From: DASSHA01 sp035693145
Lineage (GTDB): Bacteria > Chloroflexota > Limnocylindria > Limnocylindrales > CSP1-4
Direction: 5' to 3'
Assembly: GCA_035693145.1 (NCBI GenBank)
Contig: DASSHA010000161.1
Span: 21,343-85,342 of the forward strand
DNA length: 64,000 nucleotides
Each line of letters starts with the position of its first letter. Position 1 is the first letter of the stretch. Positions 1 through 9,847 of the stretch are shown one piece after another. The notes below the pieces were generated by a model, which searched no databases, was not told where the DNA came from, and saw only the letters and a list, made by a program, of their open reading frames with translations. Made by a program: the position numbers and the translations under genes.

Positions 1-677
1 TCGCCCGTCTCCTCGTCGAGCAGGTGGTACCGGATCGTCCACAGGTTCCCGACCTCTGGCGTCGGGATGACTTCGAGATCCGAGACGCTCGTCCGGCAGC
101 CGGGGCACCAGTGGATGAGCGCCTCGGTCCGGTAGGCGAGGCCGGCTCGATACAGGCGAGTGAACGCCTCGCGGACGGCGACCGCGGAGCCCTCGTCCAT
201 CGTGAACCGCAGCCGGCTCCAGTCGAGCGACGCGCCCACCCGGCGCTGCTGGCCGAGCATGATCGGTCGAGTCTGATCGACGAACTCGCGCATCCGTTCG
301 AGGTACCGCTCGCGACCGAGCGTCGCGCGGCTCTCGCCTTCCCCGGCCAGGATGCGATCGAGGACGAACTGGGCCGCGATCGACGCATGGTCGAGGCCCG
401 GCAGGAAGAGCGTCGGCCGACCGAGCATGCGCGCATGCCGGACGACGAGGTCCTCCACCGAGCTGCGCTGCGCATGCCCGAGATGGAGCGACCCGGTGAT
501 GTTCGGCGGCGGCTGGATGACCACGAACGGCGGCAGCTCCGGGTCCGCCGTGGAGCCGGTGCCGTCGGGCGCGAAAACGTCGGCGGTGACCCACCGCTCG
601 TAGATCGCGCCCTCGAAATCCGCCGGCCGGTAGGTCTTGGGCAGCTCACCCGGGGTCGTCTCGGTCGTTCCTGTCAT
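1..677 (-). CDS. valS: Valyl-tRNA synthetase, N-terminal part (runs off the window)
   Basis: Charges tRNA-Val with valine in the cytoplasm. I translated the minus strand from the ATG at 675-677. The frame stays open for 225 codons to the window edge. It begins MTGTTETTPGELPKTYRP and contains the class I HIGH-type signature PPPNITGSLHLGHA near residue 50. It then shows LPGLDHASIAAQ and a zinc-finger-like HWCPGC typical of ValS. The 5' half only is present; KMSKS and the anticodon-binding domain lie outside. It is the last gene of the minus-strand run after ctaF, separated by 240 bp that may carry its leader. The large open frame on the opposite strand here is a shadow. Confidence 0.93.
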   Translation of the reverse strand, partial: MTGTTETTPGELPKTYRPADFEGAIYERWVTADVFAPDGTGSTADPELPPFVVIQPPPNITGSLHLGHAQRSSVEDLVVRHARMLGRPTLFLPGLDHASIAAQFVLDRILAGEGESRATLGRERYLERMREFVDQTRPIMLGQQRRVGASLDWSRLRFTMDEGSAVAVREAFTRLYRAGLAYRTEALIHWCPGCRTSVSDLEVIPTPEVGNLWTIRYHLLDEETG

Positions 678-775
678 CGGCTGCGTCCCATCCCTGAACA
701 CGACGAAAGGCCCGCACGCCCGGCGTCAAGCGTCGCGTGGCGTGGCGTGGCCGCGGCAGTCGAGCGTCCCCCTCC

Positions 776-805
776 GCGCCGATGCCGTTCACAGCATATC
801 GGCGC
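776..805. repeat. Inverted repeat in the valS leader
   Basis: A perfect 8-bp stem (GCGCCGAT paired with ATCGGCGC) encloses a 14-nt loop, about 100 bp upstream of the valS start. No T-box consensus (GGTGGNACCGCG type) was found around it. A structured leader is possible, but no tRNA-responsive element can be claimed. The rest of the 678-917 spacer shows only a short GCGTGGC tandem. Confidence 0.4.
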
Positions 806-917
806 AGACCCGGGACCTCGTGCCTGCCGAAGCCTCACGTGCATGCGCGGCGGCACGACGGCGGCACGACCGCGGCTCGGGACACCGCCGAACGCGCCCG
901 GGCGCGGCGTCGTCGGC

Positions 918-1340
918 CTACCGATCGCCCTCCTGCTGGCCACGCCACTCGGCGTTCGCCGAGCCGAGCCAGGACGTCGCCCCGAGCACGATCGGCATGA
1001 CCGCCGCGAGGAAAAGCCAGGGTCCGAAGGCGAGACCCAGCGCGACGAGCGCGAGGCCTGCCGCGAAGACGATCGGCGCGAACGTCGGGTTCGGGATCGG
1101 ACCGCTCTCGTCGCCGAAGGGGCCGTCCGCTCCGTCGCCCGGATCGGCCTCGCGGCGACGCGCGACCTGGCCGGCGGCAGCGCGTCCGAGGAAGAGCGCC
1201 ATGACGGCCGACGCGAGCCCGAACCCGAAGAGCAGGACCGATCCCGCCCATTCGTAGCTCACGAACCAGTAGACGACCGCGATCACCAACGCGAAGACCG
1301 CCGACCGGCCGAAGAAGCGGGCCTCCTCGGGAAAGCGCAT
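918..1340 (-). CDS. ctaF: Cytochrome c oxidase subunit IV-like membrane protein
   Basis: 140-residue membrane protein with about four hydrophobic segments: two near residues 13-50 and two near residues 88-125. A charged loop between them carries Asp/Glu/Pro-rich sequence. Size, topology and position directly after ctaD match the small actinobacterial-type subunit IV (CtaF) that stabilises aa3 oxidase. Its ATG overlaps the ctaD stop by one base (TGATG), so it is probably translationally coupled. Sequence conservation in this family is weak, so the assignment rests mainly on topology and context. Confidence 0.75.
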   Translation of the reverse strand: MRFPEEARFFGRSAVFALVIAVVYWFVSYEWAGSVLLFGFGLASAVMALFLGRAAAGQVARRREADPGDGADGPFGDESGPIPNPTFAPIVFAAGLALVALGLAFGPWLFLAAVMPIVLGATSWLGSANAEWRGQQEGDR

Positions 1341-3058
1341 CAGGTCGGCCCGGCGTCGTTGGGGTCATCTGCGGTGTCGGCCTCGAGCACCTTCGACCCG
1401 GGCCCCGTGCCATGCCGGAGGGCGGCGGGATCGACCCCCAGTCGGCGCATTCGCTCGTCGAACACCGGCCGCTCCGACGTGATCGGTGGCAGGGCGACGA
1501 AGTTGTGGTGGGGCGGCGGCGAGCTGGTCGCCCATTCGAGCGAGTTGCCTTCCCACGGGTCCGGACCTGCCGTCGGCGGTCGGCGGAGCGCGAGCACGAT
1601 GGCGAGGAAGAACGGGATCGTTCCGAGGCCGAGGATCGTCGCGCCGACGGTCGACAGGACGTTGAGCGAACCCCATCCGGTCGACGCCGCATAGTCGGCG
1701 ATCCGGCGGGGCATGCCGTCGACGCCCAGCTGGTACTGCGGGATGAACGTCAGCGTGAACCCGATCATCCAGGCGGCCCAGTGGATTCGGCCGAGCCGTT
1801 CGTCGAGGAACCGACCGCTCATCTTCGGGAACCAGTAGTAGACACCGGCGAAGGCGCCGAAGACCGTCGCGCCGATCATCACGTTGTGCATGTGGGCGAC
1901 GACGAAGTACGTGTCCTGGAAGTCGAAGTCGAGCGGCGCCGAGGCGAGCATGACGCCCGTGACGCCGCCGACCACGAAGATGTAGATGAGCCCGACCGCG
2001 AACAGCAGCGGGGTCGCCAGACGCAACCGACCGCCCCACATCGTGGCCGTCCAGTTGAAGATCTTGATGCCGGTCGGCACGGCGATGAGGAACGACATCA
2101 GGCTGAAGAACGGCAGGTTGATGAACCCGGTCGTGAACATGTGGTGCGCCCAGACGGTCATCGACAGACCCGCGATGGCGATCGTGGCGAGGATGACGAA
2201 TCGATAGCCGAACAACGGCTTTCGACTGAAGACCGGGAAGATCTCGGAGACGATGCCGAACCCCGGCAGCGCGATGATGTAGACCTCGGGGTGCCCGAAG
2301 AACCAGAACAGGTGCTGGTACAGGACGGGGTCGCCGCCGCGCGCGGGGTCGAAGATGCCACCCGAGAAGTGCCGATCGATGAAGAGCATCGCGAGCGCGG
2401 CGGTCAGGGGCGGGAACGCGAGCAGCATCATGACGGCGGTCACGAGGATGTTCCAGGTGAAGATCGGCATCCGGAACATCCGCATCCCGGGCGCGCGACG
2501 ACCGTAGATCGTGGTGATGAGGTTGACCGCGCCGAGGACCGTCGAGACGCCGGTCAGGAGGAGCCCGGCGATCCACAGGTCGAAGCCGGGGCCCGGCGCG
2601 TACGGGTTCTCGCTCAACGGCGCGTAGGCCGTCCAGCCGGTCGCGGCGGCACCGCCCGCGGTCCCGAAGCCGAGCAACGTGACGATCGCGCCGAACAAAA
2701 ACATCCAGAACGTGAGCGCGTTGAGTCGGGGGAACGCCATGTCCGCTGCGCCGATCTGGAGCGGGATCATGTAGTTCGCGAACCCGATCACGGACGGGGT
2801 CGAGAACAGCAGCAGCATGATCGTGCCGTGCATCGTGAACAGCTGGTCGTACGTCGACGTGTCGATCACCTGCTGCCCGGGCTGAGCGAGCTCGAGGCGC
2901 ATGACCTCGGCCATCAGCCCGGCGATGGCGAACAGCGCGAACGACGCCGTCAGGTAGAGCACGCCGATCGCCTTGTGATCGGTCGTCGTGAGCCAGCCGA
3001 CGAGATCGAAGCCCGTCCCTCGACGATCGATTCTCGCGACGTCGGTGACCGCGGCCAT
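1340..3058 (-). CDS. ctaD: Cytochrome c oxidase subunit I (aa3-type)
   Basis: 572 residues. This is the catalytic haem-copper subunit that reduces O2 and pumps protons in the cytoplasmic membrane. It shows the low-spin haem ligand region TMHGTIM, the CuB/cross-linked Tyr motif GHPEVYI, the His pair in WAHHMFTTG, and VVAHMHNVM for the haem a/a3 ligands. The Glu of GHPEV identifies an A1-type D-channel. Twelve membrane spans are expected for this length. I chose the ATG at 3056-3058, which overlaps the ctaC stop by one base; a longer reading back to 3169 would run into ctaC. It lies between ctaC and ctaF. No subunit III gene is in the operon. Confidence 0.97.
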   Translation of the reverse strand: MAAVTDVARIDRRGTGFDLVGWLTTTDHKAIGVLYLTASFALFAIAGLMAEVMRLELAQPGQQVIDTSTYDQLFTMHGTIMLLLFSTPSVIGFANYMIPLQIGAADMAFPRLNALTFWMFLFGAIVTLLGFGTAGGAAATGWTAYAPLSENPYAPGPGFDLWIAGLLLTGVSTVLGAVNLITTIYGRRAPGMRMFRMPIFTWNILVTAVMMLLAFPPLTAALAMLFIDRHFSGGIFDPARGGDPVLYQHLFWFFGHPEVYIIALPGFGIVSEIFPVFSRKPLFGYRFVILATIAIAGLSMTVWAHHMFTTGFINLPFFSLMSFLIAVPTGIKIFNWTATMWGGRLRLATPLLFAVGLIYIFVVGGVTGVMLASAPLDFDFQDTYFVVAHMHNVMIGATVFGAFAGVYYWFPKMSGRFLDERLGRIHWAAWMIGFTLTFIPQYQLGVDGMPRRIADYAASTGWGSLNVLSTVGATILGLGTIPFFLAIVLALRRPPTAGPDPWEGNSLEWATSSPPPHHNFVALPPITSERPVFDERMRRLGVDPAALRHGTGPGSKVLEADTADDPNDAGPT

Positions 3059-3783
3059 CAGGGCTGACTCGACTTGTGCGTGGCGACCCACGCGTCGTAC
3101 TCGGGACGACTGACGGCGCGGACGGAGAACGTCATCGCGTCGTGGTAGACGCCGCAGAATTCGGCGCATTGCCCGCGGTACGTCCCGGCCTCCTCGACGG
3201 TGAAGTCGAAATCGGACGTTCGACCGGCGATCGCGTCGCGCTTGAAGAGGAATTGCGGGACCCAGAACGCGTGGTTCACGTCCCTCGCGGGCGACATCAG
3301 GCTCACGTGCACGGGCTCACCGACCGGAACGACCATCTCCGGGTCGTTCCCGATCTGGCCGACCACGCGTACGCCGTCCACGGGGTAGTCGAACTGCCAC
3401 TGCCAACGGAACGCCGTGACGTTGACGGTGATCCCAGTCTCGGGACTTCGGGCCAGCACGGTGTTGAGCGTCAGGAGGGTGAGGCCGAACAGGCCGAGCA
3501 CGGCGAGCAGCGGGACGCCGGTCCAGATCGACTCGATCACCGTGTTGCCGACGATCTGCTTCGGCATCCCCCGGGCACGTCGACCGCGGATGATCGCGAT
3601 GGTCACGAGCGTCCAGACGAGGACGGCGACGAAGATGCCGCCCCAGGCGAACACGAGGTAGAGGTTTCCGATGGCCTTGCCCTGGCTCGTGGGGCTCGCC
3701 GGAAGGCACGCCGCAACGCCGACGGCGAGCGCGCCCGCGAGGACGGCGGTGCCCAGCGTTCGGGACCGGCGCGCAGCGCTCAC
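3058..3783 (-). CDS. ctaC: Cytochrome c oxidase subunit II, lipoprotein, CuA-bearing
   Basis: 241 residues. It accepts electrons from cytochrome c (here probably from the QcrC haems) at a dinuclear CuA centre and passes them to subunit I. The N-terminus is a signal peptide with lipobox LAVGVAAC, followed by two membrane spans (about residues 40-65 and 80-105). A periplasmic cupredoxin domain follows with the CuA motif CAEFCGVYHDAM near the C-terminus. The start is GTG at 3781-3783, in a GTGA overlap with the qcrB stop. Longer upstream readings in this frame overlap qcrB deeply and are rejected. Confidence 0.95.
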   Translation of the reverse strand: MSAARRSRTLGTAVLAGALAVGVAACLPASPTSQGKAIGNLYLVFAWGGIFVAVLVWTLVTIAIIRGRRARGMPKQIVGNTVIESIWTGVPLLAVLGLFGLTLLTLNTVLARSPETGITVNVTAFRWQWQFDYPVDGVRVVGQIGNDPEMVVPVGEPVHVSLMSPARDVNHAFWVPQFLFKRDAIAGRTSDFDFTVEEAGTYRGQCAEFCGVYHDAMTFSVRAVSRPEYDAWVATHKSSQP

Positions 3784-5174
3784 GGTCGATCCGCCTCCTC
3801 GAACCCACCGCCGGCGTTGCGGCGCAGCCGAGTCCCGGCCGGCGACTCGAGCGTCCCCGCGGGTCGTGACCGCCGGCCCTTCGCGAGTCGCCAGACGAAC
3901 AGCCACGTGATGACGGGGACGACGAAGATCAGGATCTGGAGGACCTGCGTGATCGCCTCGGCCGAAACCGACAGGAGCACGCCCAGGACGTCGTTCGCGC
4001 CGGCGAGCATGACGACGACGAGGAAGGCGATCCCTGCCGCGCCGGTCGCCGTCCGGATCGGCGTCTCCCATGGCCAGTCGAGCAGGTTGTGCATCCGATG
4101 ATCACCGGTGATCCGGGCCTCGATGAACGGCCACAGGAGCAGGACGGTGAACAGGATCCCTGGCACGACCACCCCCGGCAGGAACGGCGTCGGGATCGTG
4201 ATCCCGAAGATCGTCGGCTCGATCGCGGGCCCAAGGCGGAGCAGGCCCTCGAGCCAGCCGACGTACCAGTCCGGCTGGGACGGGCTGCTGACCGTCCACG
4301 GCAGGTACGGCCCGTAGAGCCAGACGGGGTTGATCTGGATGAGCCCCGCGAGCAGCGCGACGGCGGCGGCGATCCCGAAGAACAGCCCGACCGACCGGAA
4401 GACCTGGCCCGGCCAGAACGGCAGCCCGACGACGTTGTTCTCGCGGCGCGGGCCGACCTTGTACTGGGTGTGCTTCTGGACGAACACGAGCAGCAGGTGC
4501 GTCCCGATCCCGCCGATGAACAGGCCCGGCAGGAGCATGACGTGGAAGACGAACAGGCGGCTGATGAGGTCCGGCGTCGGGAACTCGCCGCCGAACAGGA
4601 GCGAGGCGACCCAAGGCCCGATGAACGGGATCGAGAGCGCACCCGAGTAGATGATCCGAAGCCCCGTCCCCGACAGGAGGTCGTCGGGCAGCGAGTAGCC
4701 GGTGATCCCCTCGCCCAGCGCGAACAGGAGCAGCCCGATCCCGATCGCCCAGTTGATCTCGCGCGGCTTGCGGAACGCGCCGGTGAAGAAGACGCGTGCC
4801 ATGTGGACGCCGATCGAGGCGAGGAACACGAGCGCCGTCCAGTGGTGGATCTGGCGCATGAGGAGGCCCGCGCGGACCTCGAACGAGAGCCGCATGACCG
4901 ATGCGAACGCGGCCGACGTCTCGGTCCCGGCCAGCGGCACGTACGGGCCCTGGTAGGTGGTCGGGCGCGCGTCCGGGGTGTAGAAGAACGTCAGGAACGT
5001 GCCCGTCGCGACGAGGATGACGAAGCAGAACAGCGCGACCTCGCCGAGCAGGAACGTCCAATGGTCCGGGAACACCTTGCGCAGCACCGTTCGCGCGTAG
5101 CGCTCCGATCCGGTCCGCTCGTCGAACCAGTTCGCGACCCGCTCGAGCTCGGTCGGTCGATCGTCGGCGGTCAT
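3780..5174 (-). CDS. qcrB: Cytochrome b subunit of the menaquinol:cytochrome c reductase
   Basis: 464 residues. This is the membrane core of the bc complex, carrying the two b haems and the quinol sites. It has eight or so hydrophobic helices. Haem-ligand histidines sit in RQIHHWTALVFL and GVHMAR on one helix pair and in LFVFHVMLL and GIGTHLLL on the other. The Qo-site motif is PDWYVG rather than PEWY, a variant common in Gram-positive and b6f-like enzymes. The start ATG at 5172-5174 overlaps the Rieske stop (ATGA). The ORF extending to 5450 is a non-coding extension. It is coupled downstream to ctaC, which suggests a bc-aa3 supercomplex. Confidence 0.95.
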   Translation of the reverse strand: MTADDRPTELERVANWFDERTGSERYARTVLRKVFPDHWTFLLGEVALFCFVILVATGTFLTFFYTPDARPTTYQGPYVPLAGTETSAAFASVMRLSFEVRAGLLMRQIHHWTALVFLASIGVHMARVFFTGAFRKPREINWAIGIGLLLFALGEGITGYSLPDDLLSGTGLRIIYSGALSIPFIGPWVASLLFGGEFPTPDLISRLFVFHVMLLPGLFIGGIGTHLLLVFVQKHTQYKVGPRRENNVVGLPFWPGQVFRSVGLFFGIAAAVALLAGLIQINPVWLYGPYLPWTVSSPSQPDWYVGWLEGLLRLGPAIEPTIFGITIPTPFLPGVVVPGILFTVLLLWPFIEARITGDHRMHNLLDWPWETPIRTATGAAGIAFLVVVMLAGANDVLGVLLSVSAEAITQVLQILIFVVPVITWLFVWRLAKGRRSRPAGTLESPAGTRLRRNAGGGFEEADRP

Positions 5175-6040
5175 CCGTTCGAACCCGAATGAACGTTCCA
5201 GAAGCTCGGCCCGATGGGCGCCGGGAAGTCGCCGAGCGCGACGAACGTCCCATCCGCCTGGCGTTGGATCGGAAGCTGTGGCAGCGGGCGGACGGCCGGT
5301 CCGAACGTCGGTACGGCTCCGCGCAGGACATCGAACGTCGACTGATGGCACGGGCAGATGAGGCTGTGGATGTTCGCCCGGTACAACGCGACCGGGCAGC
5401 CGGCGTGGGTGCATACCTTCGAATAGGCGACGTATCCGTCGGGCGCCCACGCCGCGCGGTCCGACGGCAGCTCGAGCAGACCCGGGTCGACCCGGATCAG
5501 CAGGGTCTGGCCGTCGGCCGAGCCCGGGAATCCCTCCGGGAAGACCGTCAGCACGCCCTCGACCGGAAGATCGTCCGCGTTCACGGGCGCACCGTCCGGG
5601 CCGACGAGGCGAAGACCCCGCTTCCAGGGCGTCTCGAATAGGCTGCTTCCCGGTGCGGGACCGAGCGACAGCACGGGGATCGCGAGGGCCGCGGCGAGAC
5701 CCCCGAACGCTGCGCCGAGCATGCCGAGCAGCGCACGTCGCCGGGTGATCCCCTCGCGGACGACGGTCGCCGTCGGATCATCCTCGTCGGCCGACGGGCT
5801 GGCGAGGGGCTCGCGCTCCTCGATCAGCTCGTGGTCGGGCAGGAGCTCGTGACCCCAGACGACGATGCCGACCGCGATCCCGCCGAGCGAGAGCATGAGC
5901 AGGACGCCCTCGATCTGGGTCTGACCGCCGAGCGCATAGACGATCAGCAGGCAGAGCCCCGCGACGGCCGCCACGCCAAAGGCGATGGCCACGGTCGCCT
6001 CAGCTCTCGATCCGAACGGTGATCGGACGGTCGGGCTCAC
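5171..6040 (-). CDS. qcrA: Rieske 2Fe-2S subunit of the bc complex (three-span type)
   Basis: 289 residues. It transfers electrons from quinol to the cytochrome c subunit. Two N-terminal hydrophobic segments (about residues 12-60) precede the usual Rieske anchor, which follows a RRR sequence near residue 105. This is the extended architecture of actinobacterial QcrA. The cluster-binding motifs CTHAGCP and CPCHQSTFD are intact near residues 225 and 245. The start is GTG at 6038-6040, in a GTGA overlap with qcrC; nothing upstream of it in this frame resembles QcrA. Confidence 0.95.
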   Translation of the reverse strand: MSPTVRSPFGSRAEATVAIAFGVAAVAGLCLLIVYALGGQTQIEGVLLMLSLGGIAVGIVVWGHELLPDHELIEEREPLASPSADEDDPTATVVREGITRRRALLGMLGAAFGGLAAALAIPVLSLGPAPGSSLFETPWKRGLRLVGPDGAPVNADDLPVEGVLTVFPEGFPGSADGQTLLIRVDPGLLELPSDRAAWAPDGYVAYSKVCTHAGCPVALYRANIHSLICPCHQSTFDVLRGAVPTFGPAVRPLPQLPIQRQADGTFVALGDFPAPIGPSFWNVHSGSNG

Positions 6041-6933
6041 TCGTCCGCCCTCGGACCGAGCGGCGCATCGCCCGCTCCGTCCGCCTGTCCACGCGCAATC
6101 CATCGAGCGAGCGCGAGGAGCGTCAGCAGGCCGACGAAGAGGGCGAGGAAACCTTCGGCAACCGGCCCGACCTCCGCGACAGCCAGGCCACCGGGGTGTG
6201 GCGGGCTCTTGAGCGACTCCACGTACGCGACGAGGTCGTTGAGCTGGTCCTGGGGGAGGTCGAAAACGGGCATCGGGCCGGGCCCGCTCACGACGGCCTC
6301 GGCGACCGTCCGCGGGTCCGATTGGTAGAGCGGCGGCGCGACGAAGTTCCCGCCGACGGCGCCGCCCGCGCCCGTCGCACCGTGGCATGCCGCGCAGTTC
6401 GCCGTGTAGAGCGATCGACCGGCGGCGAGATCCGTGCCATCCGTCGTCACGTTCGGGATCGCCTTGCCCGCGCCGAGCGAGCTCACGTACGCGACGACGG
6501 CGTCGATCGATGCAGCGTCGAGCACCGGGGGACCACGCCGGACGGGCTGATTCGGGTCGGCGAGCGGCATTCGCCCGGTCCGCAGGACGAAATCCGTGAG
6601 CGCTGCCCCGGCGTCGGCGATGGCCGGCGCGCTCGGGCCGCCCTCCCCCTGCGCGCCGTGGCACGCGGCGCACGTCTGGAGAAAGATCGAGCGGCCGGCC
6701 GCCGCCGTCGTCACCGTTCCGCTCGCCCCCGGTCCGGTCGCACCCGGGCTCGCCGACGGATCGGCGCCCTGGACGCCGGTCGGGCCGAACACACCGAACG
6801 CGACGATCGCGGCACCGGCAACCAGCGCCGCGGCGGCGAGGAGCCCGCGGATCCCTCCCCCGCGCGGACGGGCGGTTACGCTCCGCGCGATGGACGACTC
6901 AGCGTCGCGCGCGACGTGATCACGTCCGCCCAT
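6037..6933 (-). CDS. qcrC: Dihaem cytochrome c subunit of the bc complex
   Basis: 298 residues. An N-terminal signal anchor (residues about 28-50) is followed by two cytochrome c domains, each with CAACHGA. A C-terminal membrane span (FLALFVGLLTLLALARW) follows. This is the QcrC architecture that replaces soluble cytochrome c and wires the bc complex directly to CuA. It is first gene of the six-gene respiratory run. The ATG at 6931-6933 is the only plausible start before the anchor, but no strong Shine-Dalgarno is seen. The start region overlaps that of the divergent gene by about 18 bp. Confidence 0.93.
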   Translation of the reverse strand: MGGRDHVARDAESSIARSVTARPRGGGIRGLLAAAALVAGAAIVAFGVFGPTGVQGADPSASPGATGPGASGTVTTAAAGRSIFLQTCAACHGAQGEGGPSAPAIADAGAALTDFVLRTGRMPLADPNQPVRRGPPVLDAASIDAVVAYVSSLGAGKAIPNVTTDGTDLAAGRSLYTANCAACHGATGAGGAVGGNFVAPPLYQSDPRTVAEAVVSGPGPMPVFDLPQDQLNDLVAYVESLKSPPHPGGLAVAEVGPVAEGFLALFVGLLTLLALARWIARGQADGAGDAPLGPRADE

Positions 6934-7275
6934 GCGTGGCTGGCTGCCGGAACGGCGGTGGCCTGCGCGGCGCTGCTCTTGGGCGCGGTCTCGCTCCGCT
7001 TCGGGTCGACCGGCGCGCGCTTCCTGGTGGACCGCGCGATCCTCGTCGGCGTGGCGCTCGTCGCGATCGACGCCCTGGTCGGCATCGCGCTCCTGGCGGT
7101 CGGTCACGCTCCGATGGACCTCCTCCACGTCGTCTATGGAGGCGTCGCGCTCGTCGTGCTCCCGGCGGCGAGGTGGGCCGGTCGTTCGAGCGATCTGCGA
7201 CGCCGCGCATTGTGGGTCGCTGCGGGCTGCGTGGTCCTGCTCGGGGTGCTGCTCCGGCTCGCACAGACGGGCTGA
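6916..7275 (+). CDS. Small four-helix membrane protein of unknown function
   Basis: 119 residues from GTG at 6916. Four hydrophobic segments (residues about 6-24, 42-62, 68-86 and 101-115) are separated by short Arg-rich loops. The motif APMDLLHVVYGG sits at the third span. I do not recognise the family. It is transcribed away from the bc-aa3 operon. Its GTG lies inside the qcrC start region, so either the two genes share overlapping 5' ends or this gene begins later, for example at GTG 6958. Its clean hydrophobic pattern and high third-position GC argue that it is coding. Confidence 0.55.
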   Translation: MITSAHAWLAAGTAVACAALLLGAVSLRFGSTGARFLVDRAILVGVALVAIDALVGIALLAVGHAPMDLLHVVYGGVALVVLPAARWAGRSSDLRRRALWVAAGCVVLLGVLLRLAQTG

Positions 7276-7799
7276 GCCGCTCCTGATCCTCACCCTGGCG
7301 AGTCCGAGGCTACTGCGCGGGGCACGATCCGCGCCTTGCACCGGGCTATCAGCCGGATGGGCGGGCGGGTGCGCCGATCCGAGCTCCGGTGTCGCTGCGA
7401 CCCGGGCGCGCGTGGCAGGCGCGTGGTTGGGCGCGTGGCGGGCGCGTGGCGGGCGCGTGGCGTGGCGTACCCGGGGCGGGCCGCGGGCGGCGCCGCGTCA
7501 ACGAGGCAGCGTTGCCTCACGGGTCATGAATTCGACACCGTGCGGGCCGGTTGTTCTCTGCCGGGCACCGTCACGACACGCAGCCGCCGTGCGTGACGTC
7601 GCTCCGTGACTCCACAGGCAACGTTCGTGCCCGCCGACGTCGAGATCGTGCCATGCCGTGCAACGCCGGCGGCAAGGGGGCGGCCACGGGAGCGAGTCGG
7701 CCGAGAGGGTGCAGGCAGGGATCAGGCGTTGACGGGACGGGCGCCGGCCGCGGGTGCCGGCCACGGGAGCGGGTCGGCCGAGAGGGGCCGCCGCCGGGA
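7276..7799. other. Convergent intergenic region rich in repeats
   Basis: About 520 bp lie between the ends of the small membrane gene and clpX. Open frames here are low-complexity and not protein-like. The region holds the GCGTGGC tandem and the 47-bp direct repeat described separately. No canonical U-tract terminator, tRNA or riboswitch was recognised. Confidence 0.5.
7408..7463. repeat. Five tandem copies of an 11-bp GCGCGTGGCGG unit
   Basis: Imperfect units start near 7408, 7419, 7431, 7442 and 7453. The consensus is GCGCGTGGCGG with changes in the last three bases, and one extra base follows the second unit. A related GCGTGGC run occurs in the valS leader near 735-750. Short period and lack of spacers exclude CRISPR; this is a slippage-type or REP-like element in a convergent intergenic space. 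Confidence 0.7.

Positions 7800-7806
<7 letters not shown>
7682..7806. repeat. Pair of about 47-bp direct repeats spanning the clpX stop
   Basis: Copy one (7682-7728) and copy two (7759-7806) both run from GGCCACGGGAGCG through TCGGCCGAGAGGG to GGGATCAGGCG, with about seven differences clustered in the middle. Copy two includes the clpX stop codon (TCA at 7800-7802). The spacer is 30 bp. It looks like a local duplication of the gene end. Confidence 0.65.
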
Positions 7807-9109
<1,303 letters not shown>

Positions 9110-9113
<4 letters not shown>

Positions 9114-9802
9114 CGCGTCGCCCCCTCGTCCTTCGCCCGCTTCGGCGATGGCCCGGCGTCCTCAACGACGGCCGGCTCCACTTCGGTCGCCTCGGAGTCG
9201 TGATGCTGCGCCGTCAGCGAGTCCCAAGTGACCGAATAGACGGCGTCGATGATGCCATAGTCCTTCGCCTCGTCGGGAGACATGAAATAGTCCCGATCGG
9301 TGTCCTTGACGACCTTGTCGAGCGGCTGGCCGGTGTGCTTGGCGAGGATCTCGTGGTTGCGCTGAACGAGGAACTCCCATTCCTTCATCTGGATCATCGC
9401 GTCGGGCGCGTTGCCACGGAAGCCACCCGATCCCTGGTGGATCATCACCCGCCCGTTCGGCAGGGCGAACCGCTTGCCCTTCGCGCCGGCGGACAGGAGC
9501 ACGGCTGCCATCGAGGCTGCCATCCCGATGCAGATCGTGCTGACCGGCGCTCGGACGTACTGCATCGTGTCGTAGATCGCGAGCCCGGCGGTGACGACGC
9601 CGCCCGGCGAGTTGATGTACAGGTAGATGTCCTTCTCCGGGTCCTCCGAATCGAGGAACAGGAGCTGGGCGATGATCAGGTTGGCGACGTGATCCTCGAC
9701 CGCGTCGCCGAGGAAGATGATCCGCTCCCGAAGCAGCCGCGAGTAGATGTCGTACGCGCGCTCACCACGGCTGGTGGACTCGATGACCATCGGGACGAGC
9801 AT
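9110..9802 (-). CDS. clpP: ATP-dependent Clp protease proteolytic subunit
   Basis: 230 residues, about 30 longer than usual because of an acidic and basic tail after the catalytic core. The Ser-His-Asp triad is visible: Ser in GMAASMA, His in MIHQGSGG, and Asp downstream in DTDRDYFMS. The start ATG at 9800-9802 follows the ribosome site GAAGGAG at seven to eight bases, which favours it over the internal ATG at residue 5. It sits between tig and clpX, the classical tig-clpP-clpX order. Confidence 0.97.
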
Positions 9803-9847
9803 CTGACGCTCCTTCGGGCGGGCGGCTGAGGCAGGAGGCGAACGGCG

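Noticed and set aside
678..917. T-box riboswitch before valS
   Set aside because: No T-box consensus nor specifier loop with a valine codon could be found; only an isolated hairpin.
24..1694. 556-codon plus-strand open frame
   Set aside because: It is antisense to valS, ctaF and the end of ctaD, is Arg/Glu/Asp-rich low-complexity sequence, and matches no family. The same applies to the long antisense frames over tig (9863-11845), potD, GntR and aldolase genes.
7408..7463. CRISPR array
   Set aside because: Units are 11 bp with no unique spacers and no cas genes are near.
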